In this document: one piece after another, positions 6,448 to 15,110 of the stretch | Numbering within the stretch: the stretch's first letter is position 1 | How the letters are laid out: each line of letters starts with the position of its first letter | NCBI GenBank assembly: GCA_905215345.1 | Contig: CAJMPR010000002.1 | Span: 62,001-126,000, forward strand | DNA from: an uncultured bacterium | Lineage (GTDB): Bacteria > Bacteroidota > Bacteroidia > Bacteroidales > Bacteroidaceae | Reading direction: 5' to 3' | Length of the DNA stretch: 64,000 nt | Notes under the pieces: generated by a model | Told to the model about the DNA's origin: nothing | The model's input: the letters and a program-made list of their open reading frames with translations, nothing else | Databases searched by the model: none | Position numbers and translations under genes: made by a program

Positions 6448-7131
6448 TTACTTCTTCAACAGTTTGGCTTGTTCGATGTATTTATCGATATCCATAGCCT
6501 GATAAGAACGGAAGTATTTATCCTTAATATCTGTATATGCTTTGATAGCATCATCATATTTACCTTGCTTTACCAGGATTTCACCGGCTTGTTTCAGGTA
6601 TATGGGGCTGAGCGTATTGTTATCAGCTTCATCAGCGGCTTTTATCAACATAGATGCGGCTTTGTCGAGCTGACCCAATTGAGCGTAGCAGTTACCCATA
6701 GCGCCTTTCATGGCAGGAGCTATCATCTGGTCGTTTCCGCTAAAGCTATCCAATGCCTTTACAGCTTCTTCGAATTTACCGAGGTGTGCGTAGCAGATAC
6801 CTGCATATGCTTTTGCCAGATTGGCGGCGTCAGTACCGCTGAATTGGTCGGCGATTTTGAGGAAACCCACATAACCGATGCTGTCACCGTTCAATGCTTC
6901 GGCATAAGCGTCGGCTTCAAAATATTGTTGTCCTTTAAACAGAGCGGCTTGTGCTTTTTCTTCACGAGGTCCGGCATAAAGGTTCTTGTACATCACTACA
7001 CCGGCTACGATAATAATTACAGCTAAAATTGCACCGATGATTGCCTTTTTGTTCTTGATGAGAAATGCCTCTGATTGTGTAAGTGCGTCTTCCACGTTTA
7101 AGGCGTCATTCGTCTTTTTTTGTTCTGCCAT
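6448..7131 (-). CDS. Membrane-anchored tetratricopeptide repeat protein
   Basis: A 227-residue protein with a cytoplasmic N-terminus of about 32 residues, one membrane segment at about 34-50 (IIGAILAVIIIVAGVVMY) and a periplasmic domain of TPR-like helical pairs (KAYAGICYAHLGKFEEAVKALDSF, GNCYAQLGQLDKAASMLIKAAD, QAGEILVKQGKYDDAIKAYTDI). The layout resembles YfgM-type ancillary proteins of the Sec translocon, but that role is only inferred from architecture. A promoter-like site lies at 7180-7211. It is read toward ribH. Confidence 0.82.
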   Translation of the reverse strand: MAEQKKTNDALNVEDALTQSEAFLIKNKKAIIGAILAVIIIVAGVVMYKNLYAGPREEKAQAALFKGQQYFEADAYAEALNGDSIGYVGFLKIADQFSGTDAANLAKAYAGICYAHLGKFEEAVKALDSFSGNDQMIAPAMKGAMGNCYAQLGQLDKAASMLIKAADEADNNTLSPIYLKQAGEILVKQGKYDDAIKAYTDIKDKYFRSYQAMDIDKYIEQAKLLKK

Positions 7132-7179
7132 TTTTATATATTCTTTTTGTTATTATTCATTAATAGCTAATTCGACCCG

Positions 7180-7211
7180 CAAAAGTAAGTTTTTTATAGC
7201 TATCAACGAAA
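7180..7211 (-). promoter_or_regulatory. Promoter-like site of the TPR gene
   Basis: On the minus strand TACTTTTG (7187-7180) matches TAnnTTTG, and TTTC at 7211-7208 stands 20 bases before it, one base away from TTTG. The distance to the ATG is 48 bases. Confidence 0.45.
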
Positions 7212-7302
7212 TTTAGCGGCATCTTTTTTTGCTTTACATCCGAAATCTTACGAGTTAACAAGGTCGTGGTTGGCAAGTTTACATAAAAATAAGTCCGCTT
7301 AT

Positions 7303-7333
7303 TTTGTACTGCCTGGGGTTTAGATTATCTTTG
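7303..7333 (+). promoter_or_regulatory. Bacteroides-type promoter of recF
   Basis: TTTG at 7303-7306 and TATCTTTG at 7326-7333 are separated by 19 bases, matching the consensus fully. Transcription should start about 15 bases before the recF ATG. Confidence 0.7.
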
Positions 7334-7355
7334 TAACCGAACTGACCGTTGTTAT

Positions 7356-8489
7356 ATGATACTGAAACGTATATCCATACTCAATTATAAGAATCTGGAG
7401 CAGGTAGAACTTGCTTTTTCTCCGAAACTGAATTGCTTTTTCGGGCAGAATGGCATGGGAAAAACAAATCTGCTGGATGCCGTCTATTTCCTTTCCTTCT
7501 GTAAGAGTGCCGGAAATCCTATCGACTCGCAAAACATCAGGCACGATGCTGACTTTTTTGTCGTTCAAGGTTTTTATGAGGCGAGCGATGGAACACCCGA
7601 GGAAATATATTGCGGTATGAAGCGTCGGCAGAAGAAGCAATTTAAGCGGAACAAGAAGGAGTATACCCGTCTGTCCGATCATATCGGATTTCTGCCTTTA
7701 GTAATGGTGTCGCCTGCCGATTCTGCTTTGATAAACGATGGTAGTGATGAACGTCGTCGTTTTATGGATGTAGTGATTTCGCAATATGATAAGGAGTATC
7801 TGGATGCTTTGATACGTTATAATAAGGCGTTGGTACAACGTAATACTTTATTGAAAAGCGAGACTCCCGTGGAGGAGGAACTTTTTCTGGTATGGGAAGA
7901 AATGATGGCGCAGGCAGGTGAAGTGGTGTTCCGTAAGCGTGAAGAGTTTATTCAGGAATTCATACCCATTTTCCAATCTTTTTATTCATTTATTTCTCAG
8001 GATAAGGAGCGGGTGGGCCTGACGTATGATTCGCATGCGCGCAATGCTTCCCTTCTGGATGTTCTGAAAGAGAGCCGGGTGCGCGACCGGATTATGGGCT
8101 TTTCCCTTCGTGGCGTCCATAAGGATGAGTTGAATATGCTTTTGGGAGATTTCCCGATTAAGCGTGAGGGGTCACAGGGACAGAACAAAACGTTTCTTGT
8201 GGCGTTGAAGTTGGCTCAGTTTGATTTCCTGAAACGAACGGGAAGTACTATACCGTTACTTTTGCTGGATGATATATTCGACAAGTTGGACGCTTCGCGT
8301 GTAGAACAGATTATAAAGTTGGTTGCCGGAGATAACTTCGGTCAAATCTTCATCACCGATACTAATCGTGAACATTTGGATTGCATTTTGCATAAAGTGG
8401 GGAGTGATTATAAAATGTTCCGTGTGGAGCAGGGGGATGTAAATGAAATGCAGGGAAATACCTTATCTTATGAGGAGACTGAAGCATGA
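7356..8489 (+). CDS. recF: DNA replication and repair protein RecF
   Basis: RecF is an SMC-like ATPase that helps load RecA at single-strand gaps together with RecO and RecR. The 377-residue protein has Walker A at 30-37 (GQNGMGKT), the ABC-type signature SQGQNKTFL beginning at Ser273, and Walker B with Asp305-Asp306 (LLLLDDIFDKLD). Length and motif order are normal. The stop codon overlaps the ATG of the DUF721 gene (ATGA), so the two are translated from one message. recF is not next to dnaA/dnaN here. Confidence 0.96.
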   Translation: MILKRISILNYKNLEQVELAFSPKLNCFFGQNGMGKTNLLDAVYFLSFCKSAGNPIDSQNIRHDADFFVVQGFYEASDGTPEEIYCGMKRRQKKQFKRNKKEYTRLSDHIGFLPLVMVSPADSALINDGSDERRRFMDVVISQYDKEYLDALIRYNKALVQRNTLLKSETPVEEELFLVWEEMMAQAGEVVFRKREEFIQEFIPIFQSFYSFISQDKERVGLTYDSHARNASLLDVLKESRVRDRIMGFSLRGVHKDELNMLLGDFPIKREGSQGQNKTFLVALKLAQFDFLKRTGSTIPLLLLDDIFDKLDASRVEQIIKLVAGDNFGQIFITDTNREHLDCILHKVGSDYKMFRVEQGDVNEMQGNTLSYEETEA

Positions 8490-8776
8490 AAAGGAATGAT
8501 GCCGAACAGATAGGTAAATTGATACAGAACTTTCTCCGACAGGAAAGCCTGGAATCGCCCCTCAATGAACGACGGCTCATCAACTCGTGGGGTGAGGTAC
8601 TGGGGCCTGCTATCGCTTCTTATACCCGTGAACTCTATATTAAAAATCAGGTGCTTTATGTACATCTGACTTCTGCCGCCCTTCGCCAGGAACTGATGAT
8701 GGGACGGGAGCTGCTGGTACGAAATTTAAATCGGCACGTAGGGGCGCAGGTTATTACTAATATCATTTTCCGATAA
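8486..8776 (+). CDS. DUF721 (DciA-like) protein
   Basis: A 96-residue protein of the DUF721 family. Some members (DciA) load the replicative helicase DnaB in bacteria that lack DnaC/DnaI. Visible features are the family core INSWGEVLGPAIASYTRELYIKNQVLYVHLTSAALRQEL and the ending LNRHVGAQVITNIIFR. It overlaps recF by four bases (ATGA), which fits a replication or repair role. That this particular protein loads DnaB is inference from family and neighbour. Confidence 0.85.
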   Translation: MKRNDAEQIGKLIQNFLRQESLESPLNERRLINSWGEVLGPAIASYTRELYIKNQVLYVHLTSAALRQELMMGRELLVRNLNRHVGAQVITNIIFR

Positions 8777-8791
8777 AGCTGAATGATAATT

Positions 8792-8859
8792 TTTTAGGTG
8801 CGGATCATGCGAATCTTACAAATTAGAACCGTGAAATTCCGTGTAATCCGTGCCTAAAA
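8792..8859. repeat. REP-like palindromic element, copy 2
   Basis: TTTTAGG at 8792-8798 pairs with CCTAAAA at 8853-8859, and the stem continues through GCGGAT/ATCCGT with wobble pairs. It shares TTAGAACCGTGAA and GTAATCCGTGC with the reverse complement of the element at 6359-6416. It lies in the convergent gap between the DUF721 and PHP genes and may also act as a terminator. Confidence 0.65.
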
Positions 8860-8908
8860 GAAAGTATTAAAAGGGTTTTGATACACTTTCCTATTAAGGC
8901 GATTCTAT

Positions 8909-9694
8909 TTATCGTAGCATCTTCAGCGTATCCGTGGTTTTAATTCTCAGTTCTTTTAATATCCGAAGGGCACGTTCGTAATAAGCGGAGTCTTCTAAAT
9001 CTTTATTATCGTGGGCGTCAAGCCCAATGATAGCCGTACAACCTTCGTTAGCGGCAATCTTCCAAAACTCCGGTGCAGGATAGGTTGCCGTATCACCGGT
9101 CTCGTCAAGATACCAACGTCCGATATTGTATTCCAGCGGAATATTAAGTCGTGCGGCAGTGCGGCAGATGTGGCCGCTGATGGTTGTGCAATGATGATCC
9201 CACTTCGGGAATGAACGCATGAAAAGATCAGGGTGGGCAAGACAACTATACAATCCGCTCTCCATACCGTCAATGGCACTTTCCTCATAGAGGTCGAGCA
9301 TGTCGTGACTATTGGTGTGACGTCCGAAGTAGGGAAACTTTTCGTCGGTGTGGTAGTGGTGGTTGCCAAGGATGATATAATCTAACTGATATTTCTTTAT
9401 TTGTTCTTTCAGCCAAAGAATATAATCGGGGAAGTATTCACATTCCAGTCCTATCCTGATGTCAATTTGATTGCGATATTTCTCCCGGAGTGCTTGCAGG
9501 CTTTCTATATAACCGGGAAGTTCATCGGGAAGCATACGCATATCGGCTATATAATCGGAATGGTACTTCCAAGGAGTATGGTCAGAAAAACCGAGAACCT
9601 GAAAACCGCCTTTGATGGCACTGCGGACGTAATCTTCGTCGCTTCCTGTGGCATGCATGCAGCGGGTAGTATGGGTGTGATAATTAGTTTTCAT
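8909..9694 (-). CDS. PHP-domain phosphatase (histidinol-phosphatase-like)
   Basis: A 261-residue PHP metal-dependent phosphoesterase. The N-terminal metal motif HTH is at residues 6-8 (NYHTHTTRC), followed by GFSDHTP, ECEYFPDY, LGNHHYH and AHPDLF blocks and a C-terminal GLDAHD, together giving the usual trinuclear metal ligands. This pattern and size fit HisJ-type histidinol phosphatases, but PHP proteins vary in substrate and no his genes lie nearby, so histidinol phosphate is a likely rather than certain substrate. The start overlaps the stop of the 5-formyl-THF cyclo-ligase by four bases, which suggests an operon running from the S41 protease. Confidence 0.82.
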   Translation of the reverse strand: MKTNYHTHTTRCMHATGSDEDYVRSAIKGGFQVLGFSDHTPWKYHSDYIADMRMLPDELPGYIESLQALREKYRNQIDIRIGLECEYFPDYILWLKEQIKKYQLDYIILGNHHYHTDEKFPYFGRHTNSHDMLDLYEESAIDGMESGLYSCLAHPDLFMRSFPKWDHHCTTISGHICRTAARLNIPLEYNIGRWYLDETGDTATYPAPEFWKIAANEGCTAIIGLDAHDNKDLEDSAYYERALRILKELRIKTTDTLKMLR

Positions 9695-10233
9695 TGTAAT
9701 GTTATGATTTCGTCCATGCGAACATCAAATGTATCCGCGGGAACTTCCTCTACTATTTGAAAGGGGAAACAGATTCCGACCTTGTAAGCGGACGGAATGT
9801 GAGGAAGCAAACGGTCATAATAACCTTTGCCACGTCCCAACCGGTTACCGTGTCGGTCGAAAGCTACACCGGGTACAGCTATGAAATCAATAGAGCTGTA
9901 GTCGGTAATCAATTCCCCTGTAGGTTCTTCAATACCATAAGAACCGGTAGCAAGCTCTTCCAATCCCGTATATATACGAAGCTCCAGGTCGTCACCTACC
10001 ACGACAGGAAGCAGAATTTGTTTCTTGTCACTCCATTTCTTGATAAAGTCGTGAGTGTATACCTCATCCGGCAGTGAATGGTAGAGTAGTACGGTATGTG
10101 CCGCCCTGAAAGCAGGGTGTGCTTCAAGGGCGGCAATTATTTCAGCAGACTGTAACTGATGCGTAGTGGAGGATTTGTGAAGGGTCTTCAACAAAGCCAT
10201 ACGCTTGCGCAGTTCTTTTTTCTTTTCCATCAT
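9691..10233 (-). CDS. 5-formyltetrahydrofolate cyclo-ligase
   Basis: This enzyme uses ATP to convert 5-formyl-THF to 5,10-methenyl-THF, returning a storage folate to the active pool. The 180-residue protein has the family signature LGRGKGYYDRLL at about 132-143 and the upstream FIAVPGVAFD block. The N-terminus MMEKKKELRKRM is typical of the family (basic, Lys-Lys-x-Leu-Arg), which supports the start at 10233 or 10230 even though it lies 92 bases inside the preceding S41 protease gene. A shorter start at ATG 10200 would remove part of the conserved first helix. Confidence 0.92.
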   Translation of the reverse strand: MMEKKKELRKRMALLKTLHKSSTTHQLQSAEIIAALEAHPAFRAAHTVLLYHSLPDEVYTHDFIKKWSDKKQILLPVVVGDDLELRIYTGLEELATGSYGIEEPTGELITDYSSIDFIAVPGVAFDRHGNRLGRGKGYYDRLLPHIPSAYKVGICFPFQIVEEVPADTFDVRMDEIITLQ

Positions 10234-11887
10234 TGTTTATCTCTTCTTTCTGCTCAGTTTGTTCCGGAGCTTTGGGGAAGGCTTCGCCACGTTCCAGAAT
10301 ATCCAATGCTTTCTTTACGGTAGCGTCGCTTTCATTGGCGTAGCGGATATAAGCTTCTTTGCCAAGCATATTATAGATGATATTGCCGTAGAGATTACGT
10401 TCCAGTAGTTTATAAGAACGGTGTATCAACAGGTTGCGTCTTTTCACGCCTTTGGAATCGGCAAAACGTACAAACTGTTCTACGATGCCTTGACGACGTA
10501 GATATTTCAACAACTCTTGTTCGTCCTGAAATTCGCTTAACTTGGCGCGGTTATGATCGGTATATTGAAAACTGAATTGCAGTATCACTCCCTTGTTGCT
10601 GGCTTCTATCAGGTAAGAAGAAACACCGGTGGTATCTTGCGGTACAAATATATCGGGCATGATACCTCCTCCACCATAAACGGGACGTCCCAATCCGGTG
10701 GAATAACGTAGGTTTTCATCGAGCTTGATGCTGTCCTTAGAGAAGAATTCGCCATGTTCGTAACGGGTTAACCAGTCCATTTCGTATTTGGAATCCTTTC
10801 CACTTTCATACGGACGCTGGATGCAACGACCTGATGGAGTATAGTAGCGGGCGATTGTCAGGCGGATGGCAGAACCGTCACTAAAGTCTATAGGTTGCTG
10901 TACCAATCCCTTACCGAAAGAACGGCGGCCGATAATAGTTCCACGGTCGTTGTCCTGGATAGCACCGGCAAAGATTTCGCTGGCAGAGGCAGAGCCTTCG
11001 TCCACCAAGACTACAAGAGGCATCTTTTGGCAACTCCCTGTTCCGTTGGCATATTCTTCCATACGCGGATATTTACGTCCCTGGGTGTAAACAATCAGTT
11101 TACCTTCGGGCAGGAATTCGTTCACCATGCGGGTGGCGGCTTCCATGTAACCTCCGGTATTGCCACGCAGGTCGATGATAAGGCCTTTACACTTTTGATG
11201 GCTCAGTTGGGCAATTGCATTAAGCAGTTCCACATGAGTAGTACGTCCGAACTTGCTGACCTGTATATAACCGTAGCCGTCATTGATAAGATAGGCGGCG
11301 TCAATCGTATTCTGCGGAATATCTCCGCGGGTAATGGTGAAATCAAGTAATTCCGGTTCCGTAATACGCTTGATACCAAGCTTGACTTGAGAGCCTTTAG
11401 GCCCTTTCAGGTTGCGCATGGCTTTTTCATTTGTCAATCCCTTACCTACAAACAAGCTGTCGTTTACCATGACAATCCGGTCGCCCGCCATCAGCCCGAC
11501 TTTCTCAGAAGGACCACCTTGTATAACGCTGTTCACATGAATAGTGTCCTCTTGTATGGTAAATTGGATACCGATACCGCTAAAGCTGCCTTCCAACTCG
11601 GAGTTGACTTCTTCCAATTTTTGTGCGGGAATATAGGTGGAGTGCGGGTCGAGTTCTGCCAGAATCTGTGGCATAGCTTTTTCTACCAGGTCTGTCATGT
11701 TAACACTGTCTACATACTGGTCATCTACTACTCGCAACAAGGCATTCAACTTGTTGGATGAGCCGTTGATGATGCCTAAACGATTTCCGGCGAAATGTTT
11801 GGCATAAAACGTTCCGATAAGGATACCCGCGACTACACTGATTGCAATAACAAGCGGGGTAAAACGGGAAGAATTCTTTGTACCCAT
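10142..11887 (-). CDS. S41 family carboxy-terminal processing peptidase
   Basis: A 581-residue periplasmic serine protease anchored by an N-terminal membrane segment (about 11-31, PLVIAISVVAGILIGTFYA). A PDZ domain follows at about 85-175 (GIGIQFTIQEDTIHVNSVIQ, GDRIVMVNDS), then the S41 catalytic domain. The catalytic Ser is in the SASASE block and the general-base Lys, 25 residues later, is in SFGKGLVQ. The C-terminal region (about 400-550) is the Bacteroidales-type extension. The last 30 residues (ending HYASVTVC) overlap the start of the next gene in another frame, which is an unusually long same-strand overlap. Confidence 0.93.
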   Translation of the reverse strand: MGTKNSSRFTPLVIAISVVAGILIGTFYAKHFAGNRLGIINGSSNKLNALLRVVDDQYVDSVNMTDLVEKAMPQILAELDPHSTYIPAQKLEEVNSELEGSFSGIGIQFTIQEDTIHVNSVIQGGPSEKVGLMAGDRIVMVNDSLFVGKGLTNEKAMRNLKGPKGSQVKLGIKRITEPELLDFTITRGDIPQNTIDAAYLINDGYGYIQVSKFGRTTHVELLNAIAQLSHQKCKGLIIDLRGNTGGYMEAATRMVNEFLPEGKLIVYTQGRKYPRMEEYANGTGSCQKMPLVVLVDEGSASASEIFAGAIQDNDRGTIIGRRSFGKGLVQQPIDFSDGSAIRLTIARYYTPSGRCIQRPYESGKDSKYEMDWLTRYEHGEFFSKDSIKLDENLRYSTGLGRPVYGGGGIMPDIFVPQDTTGVSSYLIEASNKGVILQFSFQYTDHNRAKLSEFQDEQELLKYLRRQGIVEQFVRFADSKGVKRRNLLIHRSYKLLERNLYGNIIYNMLGKEAYIRYANESDATVKKALDILERGEAFPKAPEQTEQKEEINNDGKEKRTAQAYGFVEDPSQILHYASVTVC

Positions 11888-11938
11888 GATATTATTTACG
11901 ATTTTACTATTTACTATTTAGCTATGCATGAATGGCTA

Positions 11939-12376
11939 TCAATTATCAATTGAAATGAATACCACTTCAATGCCTGCACGTTTCAGCAGTTCTATACCGT
12001 CTTCCAGGCGGTACTTTTCCGAGTAAACCACACGCTTGATACCTGCCTGGATAATGAGCTTGGCGCATTCTATACAGGGGGAAGCTGTGACATACATGGT
12101 AGCACCGTTACTGCTATTGTTGGAACGGGCTATTTTGGTAATGGCATTGGCTTCGGCATGGAGCACATACGGCTTGGTGACATTGTTTTCATCCTCACAT
12201 ACATTCTCAAAGCCGGAAGGAGTGCCATTGTAGCCGTCGGAGATAATCATTTTGTCTTTGACGATAAGTGCGCCCACCTGTCGGCGTATGCAATATGAGT
12301 TCTCGGCCCATATACTTGCCATTCGTATATAACGTTTGTCTAATGCTTCTTGTTTGGCTTTAGCAGAGTTGTCCAT
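11939..12376 (-). CDS. Deoxycytidylate (dCMP) deaminase family protein
   Basis: A zinc-dependent deaminase of 145 residues that should convert dCMP to dUMP for thymidylate synthesis. The metal and catalytic residues are visible: His73 and Glu75 in VLHAEANAI, Cys101 and Cys104 in SPCIECAKLI. The N-terminal ASIWAENSYCIRRQVGALIVKD is also typical of ComEB-like dCMP deaminases. It lies between a lipoprotein gene and the S41 protease, all on the minus strand. The short 51-bp gap to the protease is filled with simple AT-rich repeats. Confidence 0.92.
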   Translation of the reverse strand: MDNSAKAKQEALDKRYIRMASIWAENSYCIRRQVGALIVKDKMIISDGYNGTPSGFENVCEDENNVTKPYVLHAEANAITKIARSNNSSNGATMYVTASPCIECAKLIIQAGIKRVVYSEKYRLEDGIELLKRAGIEVVFISIDN

Positions 12377-12393
12377 GGTTGTTTGCTGTTTAA

Positions 12394-12912
12394 TTATTGG
12401 GGCTTGAATCCTATTACTCTCGTTATTCCATTATCATCGAAAAACAGAGTTAAAGAGTTAGCATCCCCTTCGTATTTATAAACTTTTTGTAGCCCTGCGA
12501 TAAATGCTTTAGCTAAGACATCGCTTTCCGAACCACTGGATTTTATGTTAATGTTCATTGAATTAGACTTCCCATCGGCACTCCATGTTCCGCTGAAAGA
12601 CGAGTTGACACCCCGCCCGGAAACAGTTGTGCCCATTAATTCCCCATTTATTTCGCTGCCTTCAAAAGAAAGGGTGAAAGTGTTTTTTTCATTGTTAAGA
12701 AGGCTTAGGCTTTTATTCTGCGCCGTCTTATCACCATTCCAAAGGCCTTGATAAAAGCGATCACTGCTATCTTTATCGGTAAGGCGGCTGAGCTTCCATG
12801 TTTTACCTGTGAAAATCTCTACAATATCATCTTCGTTATTGCATCCGCTTATTATGGGCAATAATGAGAGTACGAGTAACAGGTAACTGATATTTCTTAT
12901 TATTCTTTTCAT
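12394..12912 (-). CDS. Small lipoprotein, probably DUF4847 family
   Basis: A 172-residue protein with a lipoprotein signal: MKRIIRN, hydrophobic core, then lipobox I-S-G-C at residues 21-24. The mature protein has the block FTGKTWKLSRLTD and an alternation of short beta-strand-like stretches (NTFTLSFEGSEINGELMG, SFSGTWSADGKS), as expected of a small beta-barrel or lipocalin-like fold. I associate it with Bacteroides DUF4847 from memory; function is unknown. Its ATG overlaps the stop codon of the M3 peptidase by four bases, so it is co-translated with it. Confidence 0.72.
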   Translation of the reverse strand: MKRIIRNISYLLLVLSLLPIISGCNNEDDIVEIFTGKTWKLSRLTDKDSSDRFYQGLWNGDKTAQNKSLSLLNNEKNTFTLSFEGSEINGELMGTTVSGRGVNSSFSGTWSADGKSNSMNINIKSSGSESDVLAKAFIAGLQKVYKYEGDANSLTLFFDDNGITRVIGFKPQ

Positions 12913-14969
12913 TTCTTTATTCCGTTTCTAATTAATAATGCATCAATAGTTGGCTCCTGACCGCGAAAGCGCTTGTATAGAGTCATTGGATGTTCTGTGC
13001 CACCTTTGGACAGGATGTTCTCACGGAAGGACTGAGCTACTTCCGGGTTGAAAATTCCACGTTGCTTGAATAACGAGAAAGCATCTGCATCCAGCACCTC
13101 CGCCCACTTGTAGCTATAATATCCGGCAGAATAGCCACCGGCAAAGATGTGTGAGAACTGAGTACTCATACAAGTCTCTTCCACTGTGGGAAGGATTTGT
13201 GCTTTCTCCCACGCCTTTTTCTCGTATGCTTTCACGTCGCCTTCAAACGGGGTATTACGCGTGTACCAAGCCATGTCGAGCAGTCCGAAGCTCACTTGGC
13301 GCAGACAGGCATAAGCTGCATTGAAGTTTGAAGAATCGACAATTCGTTGTACCAGTTCGTCGGGAATTAGCTCACCGGTCTGATAGTGGCGGGCAAACGT
13401 ATGCAGGAAATCTTTCTCGATAGCAAAGTTCTCCATGAATTGAGAAGGAAGCTCAACAAAATCCCAGTATACATTGGTTCCGCTCAAACTTTCATAGGTT
13501 GAATCCGCAAATATTTCATGCAGGCTGTGTCCAAACTCATGCAGGAAAGTTTCTACCTCATTGAATGTCAGTAAGGCAGGTTTGCTTTGAGTCGGTTTGG
13601 TAAAGTTCATTACGATAGATACATGAGGACGGCTGTTTTCACCGGTCTCTTCATCTATCCACTGCCCTTTGTAACTTGTCATCCATGCACCCGAACGTTT
13701 TCCGGCTCTGGGATGAAAATCCGTATAAAGTACTGCAAGGTATTTACCGTCTTTATCGTATACTTCGTATGCTTCTACATCTTTGTGATAAACAGGGATG
13801 GTTGTATTCTTCTTGAACGTGATACCGTAAAGTTTACTTGCTAAACCAAAGACACCATCTTTGACATTGTTTAGCTCAAAATAAGGGCGAAGCATTTCGT
13901 CGTTGATATTGAACTTCCGGTCTTTCAACTTTTGTGAGTAATAACTCCAGTCCCAAGGCATCAGTTCGAAATCATTCCCCCTTTCCAAGCGTGCAAGGTC
14001 TTGCACTTCAGCATATTCTTTCTGTGCGGCAGGCGTATAGGCTTCCAATAATTGATTGAGTAGTTTGTAGACCGCATCGCTGTTTTGAGCCATGCGTTCC
14101 TTCAAGTTATATTCGGCAAAGTTGTTGTAGCCTAATAGTTGCGCAATCTCCAGATGAGTATTGGCTATCTGCTTCACAATCTCCAGATTGTTATATGCCT
14201 TGTCATGGGTACACTTCGTATTGTAAGCCATATAGAGCTCGTGGCGTAAATCACGATTGTCGGCATATGTCATGAAAGGACTGTAACTTGGAGCGTGCAG
14301 GGTAAATGCCCATCCTTCGAGCCCTTTTTCCTGTGCAGTCTCGGCTGCAGCGTCAATTGTGCTTTCAGGTAATCCGGATAATTGCGCTACGTCAGTCAGC
14401 ACGAGCTGGTAGTCGTTTGTTTCTTTCAGACTGTTTTCGCTGAATTGTAATGTCAGCAAACTCAGGTCTCTGCATAATTCGCGATACTTGTCTTTCGCCT
14501 CCCCCTGTAAGTTTGCGCCATTACGTACGAAGCCGTTGTATATATCTTCCAGTAGCTTGGATTGCTCTGGGTTGAGATTCTCTTTGTCTTTTTGTTCATA
14601 AACGGTTTTAATGCGTGCAAACAGTTCCTCGTTCAGGCTGATATTATTTTCATGCTCACTCATCAGTGGCATGATTCCTTTAGCAAGTTCCTGTAACTCA
14701 TCGTTGGTTTCTGCACTGAGCATATTACCGAAAACGGCATTGACACGATGAAGCAGTTCTCCCGACTTTTCGTAAGGCAATAAGGTGTTGCCGAAAGTCG
14801 GAGTTTCCGGATTATGAATGATAGCATCAATCTCCTCGTTTTGACGACGGATGCCCTCCCGGATAGCGGGTTCGTAATGTTCGATTTTTATCCGGTCGAA
14901 AGGGACGGTGCCGTGAGGAGTCGAATAAATTTCAAAGAAAGGGTTTAAGTCTTGTATTATGTTCATCAT
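12909..14969 (-). CDS. M3 family zinc oligopeptidase (Dcp/OpdA-like)
   Basis: A 686-residue thermolysin-fold metallopeptidase of the M3 family, which cleaves short peptides. The zinc motif HEFGH is at 477-481 (TFLHEFGHSLHEIF), with the further Glu ligand expected in the following ELPSQFMEN block, which is present. No signal peptide is visible, so it is probably cytoplasmic. The N-terminus (NPFFEIYSTPHGTVPFDRIKIEHYEPAI) and the C-terminal YSAGYYSYKWAEVLDADAF are typical of the peptidyl-dipeptidase Dcp group. The choice between dipeptidyl carboxypeptidase and oligopeptidase A cannot be made here. Confidence 0.94.
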   Translation of the reverse strand: MMNIIQDLNPFFEIYSTPHGTVPFDRIKIEHYEPAIREGIRRQNEEIDAIIHNPETPTFGNTLLPYEKSGELLHRVNAVFGNMLSAETNDELQELAKGIMPLMSEHENNISLNEELFARIKTVYEQKDKENLNPEQSKLLEDIYNGFVRNGANLQGEAKDKYRELCRDLSLLTLQFSENSLKETNDYQLVLTDVAQLSGLPESTIDAAAETAQEKGLEGWAFTLHAPSYSPFMTYADNRDLRHELYMAYNTKCTHDKAYNNLEIVKQIANTHLEIAQLLGYNNFAEYNLKERMAQNSDAVYKLLNQLLEAYTPAAQKEYAEVQDLARLERGNDFELMPWDWSYYSQKLKDRKFNINDEMLRPYFELNNVKDGVFGLASKLYGITFKKNTTIPVYHKDVEAYEVYDKDGKYLAVLYTDFHPRAGKRSGAWMTSYKGQWIDEETGENSRPHVSIVMNFTKPTQSKPALLTFNEVETFLHEFGHSLHEIFADSTYESLSGTNVYWDFVELPSQFMENFAIEKDFLHTFARHYQTGELIPDELVQRIVDSSNFNAAYACLRQVSFGLLDMAWYTRNTPFEGDVKAYEKKAWEKAQILPTVEETCMSTQFSHIFAGGYSAGYYSYKWAEVLDADAFSLFKQRGIFNPEVAQSFRENILSKGGTEHPMTLYKRFRGQEPTIDALLIRNGIKK

Positions 14970-15051
14970 TGATCAAGCGAAATTAATGTTTAGTTTGATT
15001 ATGCCTTGCCTTCGATTTATCTGGTAAAGAATAATCTAATTGCAAAAGTGC

Positions 15052-15095
15052 AAAAAAAATAGGCGACTTCTACCGAAGCCGCCTATTTTTTATTA
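15052..15095 (-). terminator. Terminator after gap
   Basis: TAGGCG-CTTC (15059-15070) pairs with GAAG-CGCCTA (15075-15085), with an A-run on one side and a T-run on the other. The structure can therefore work in both directions; it lies 16 bases beyond the gap stop codon. Confidence 0.8.
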
Positions 15096-15110
15096 TTTTC
15101 TAACTGTATA

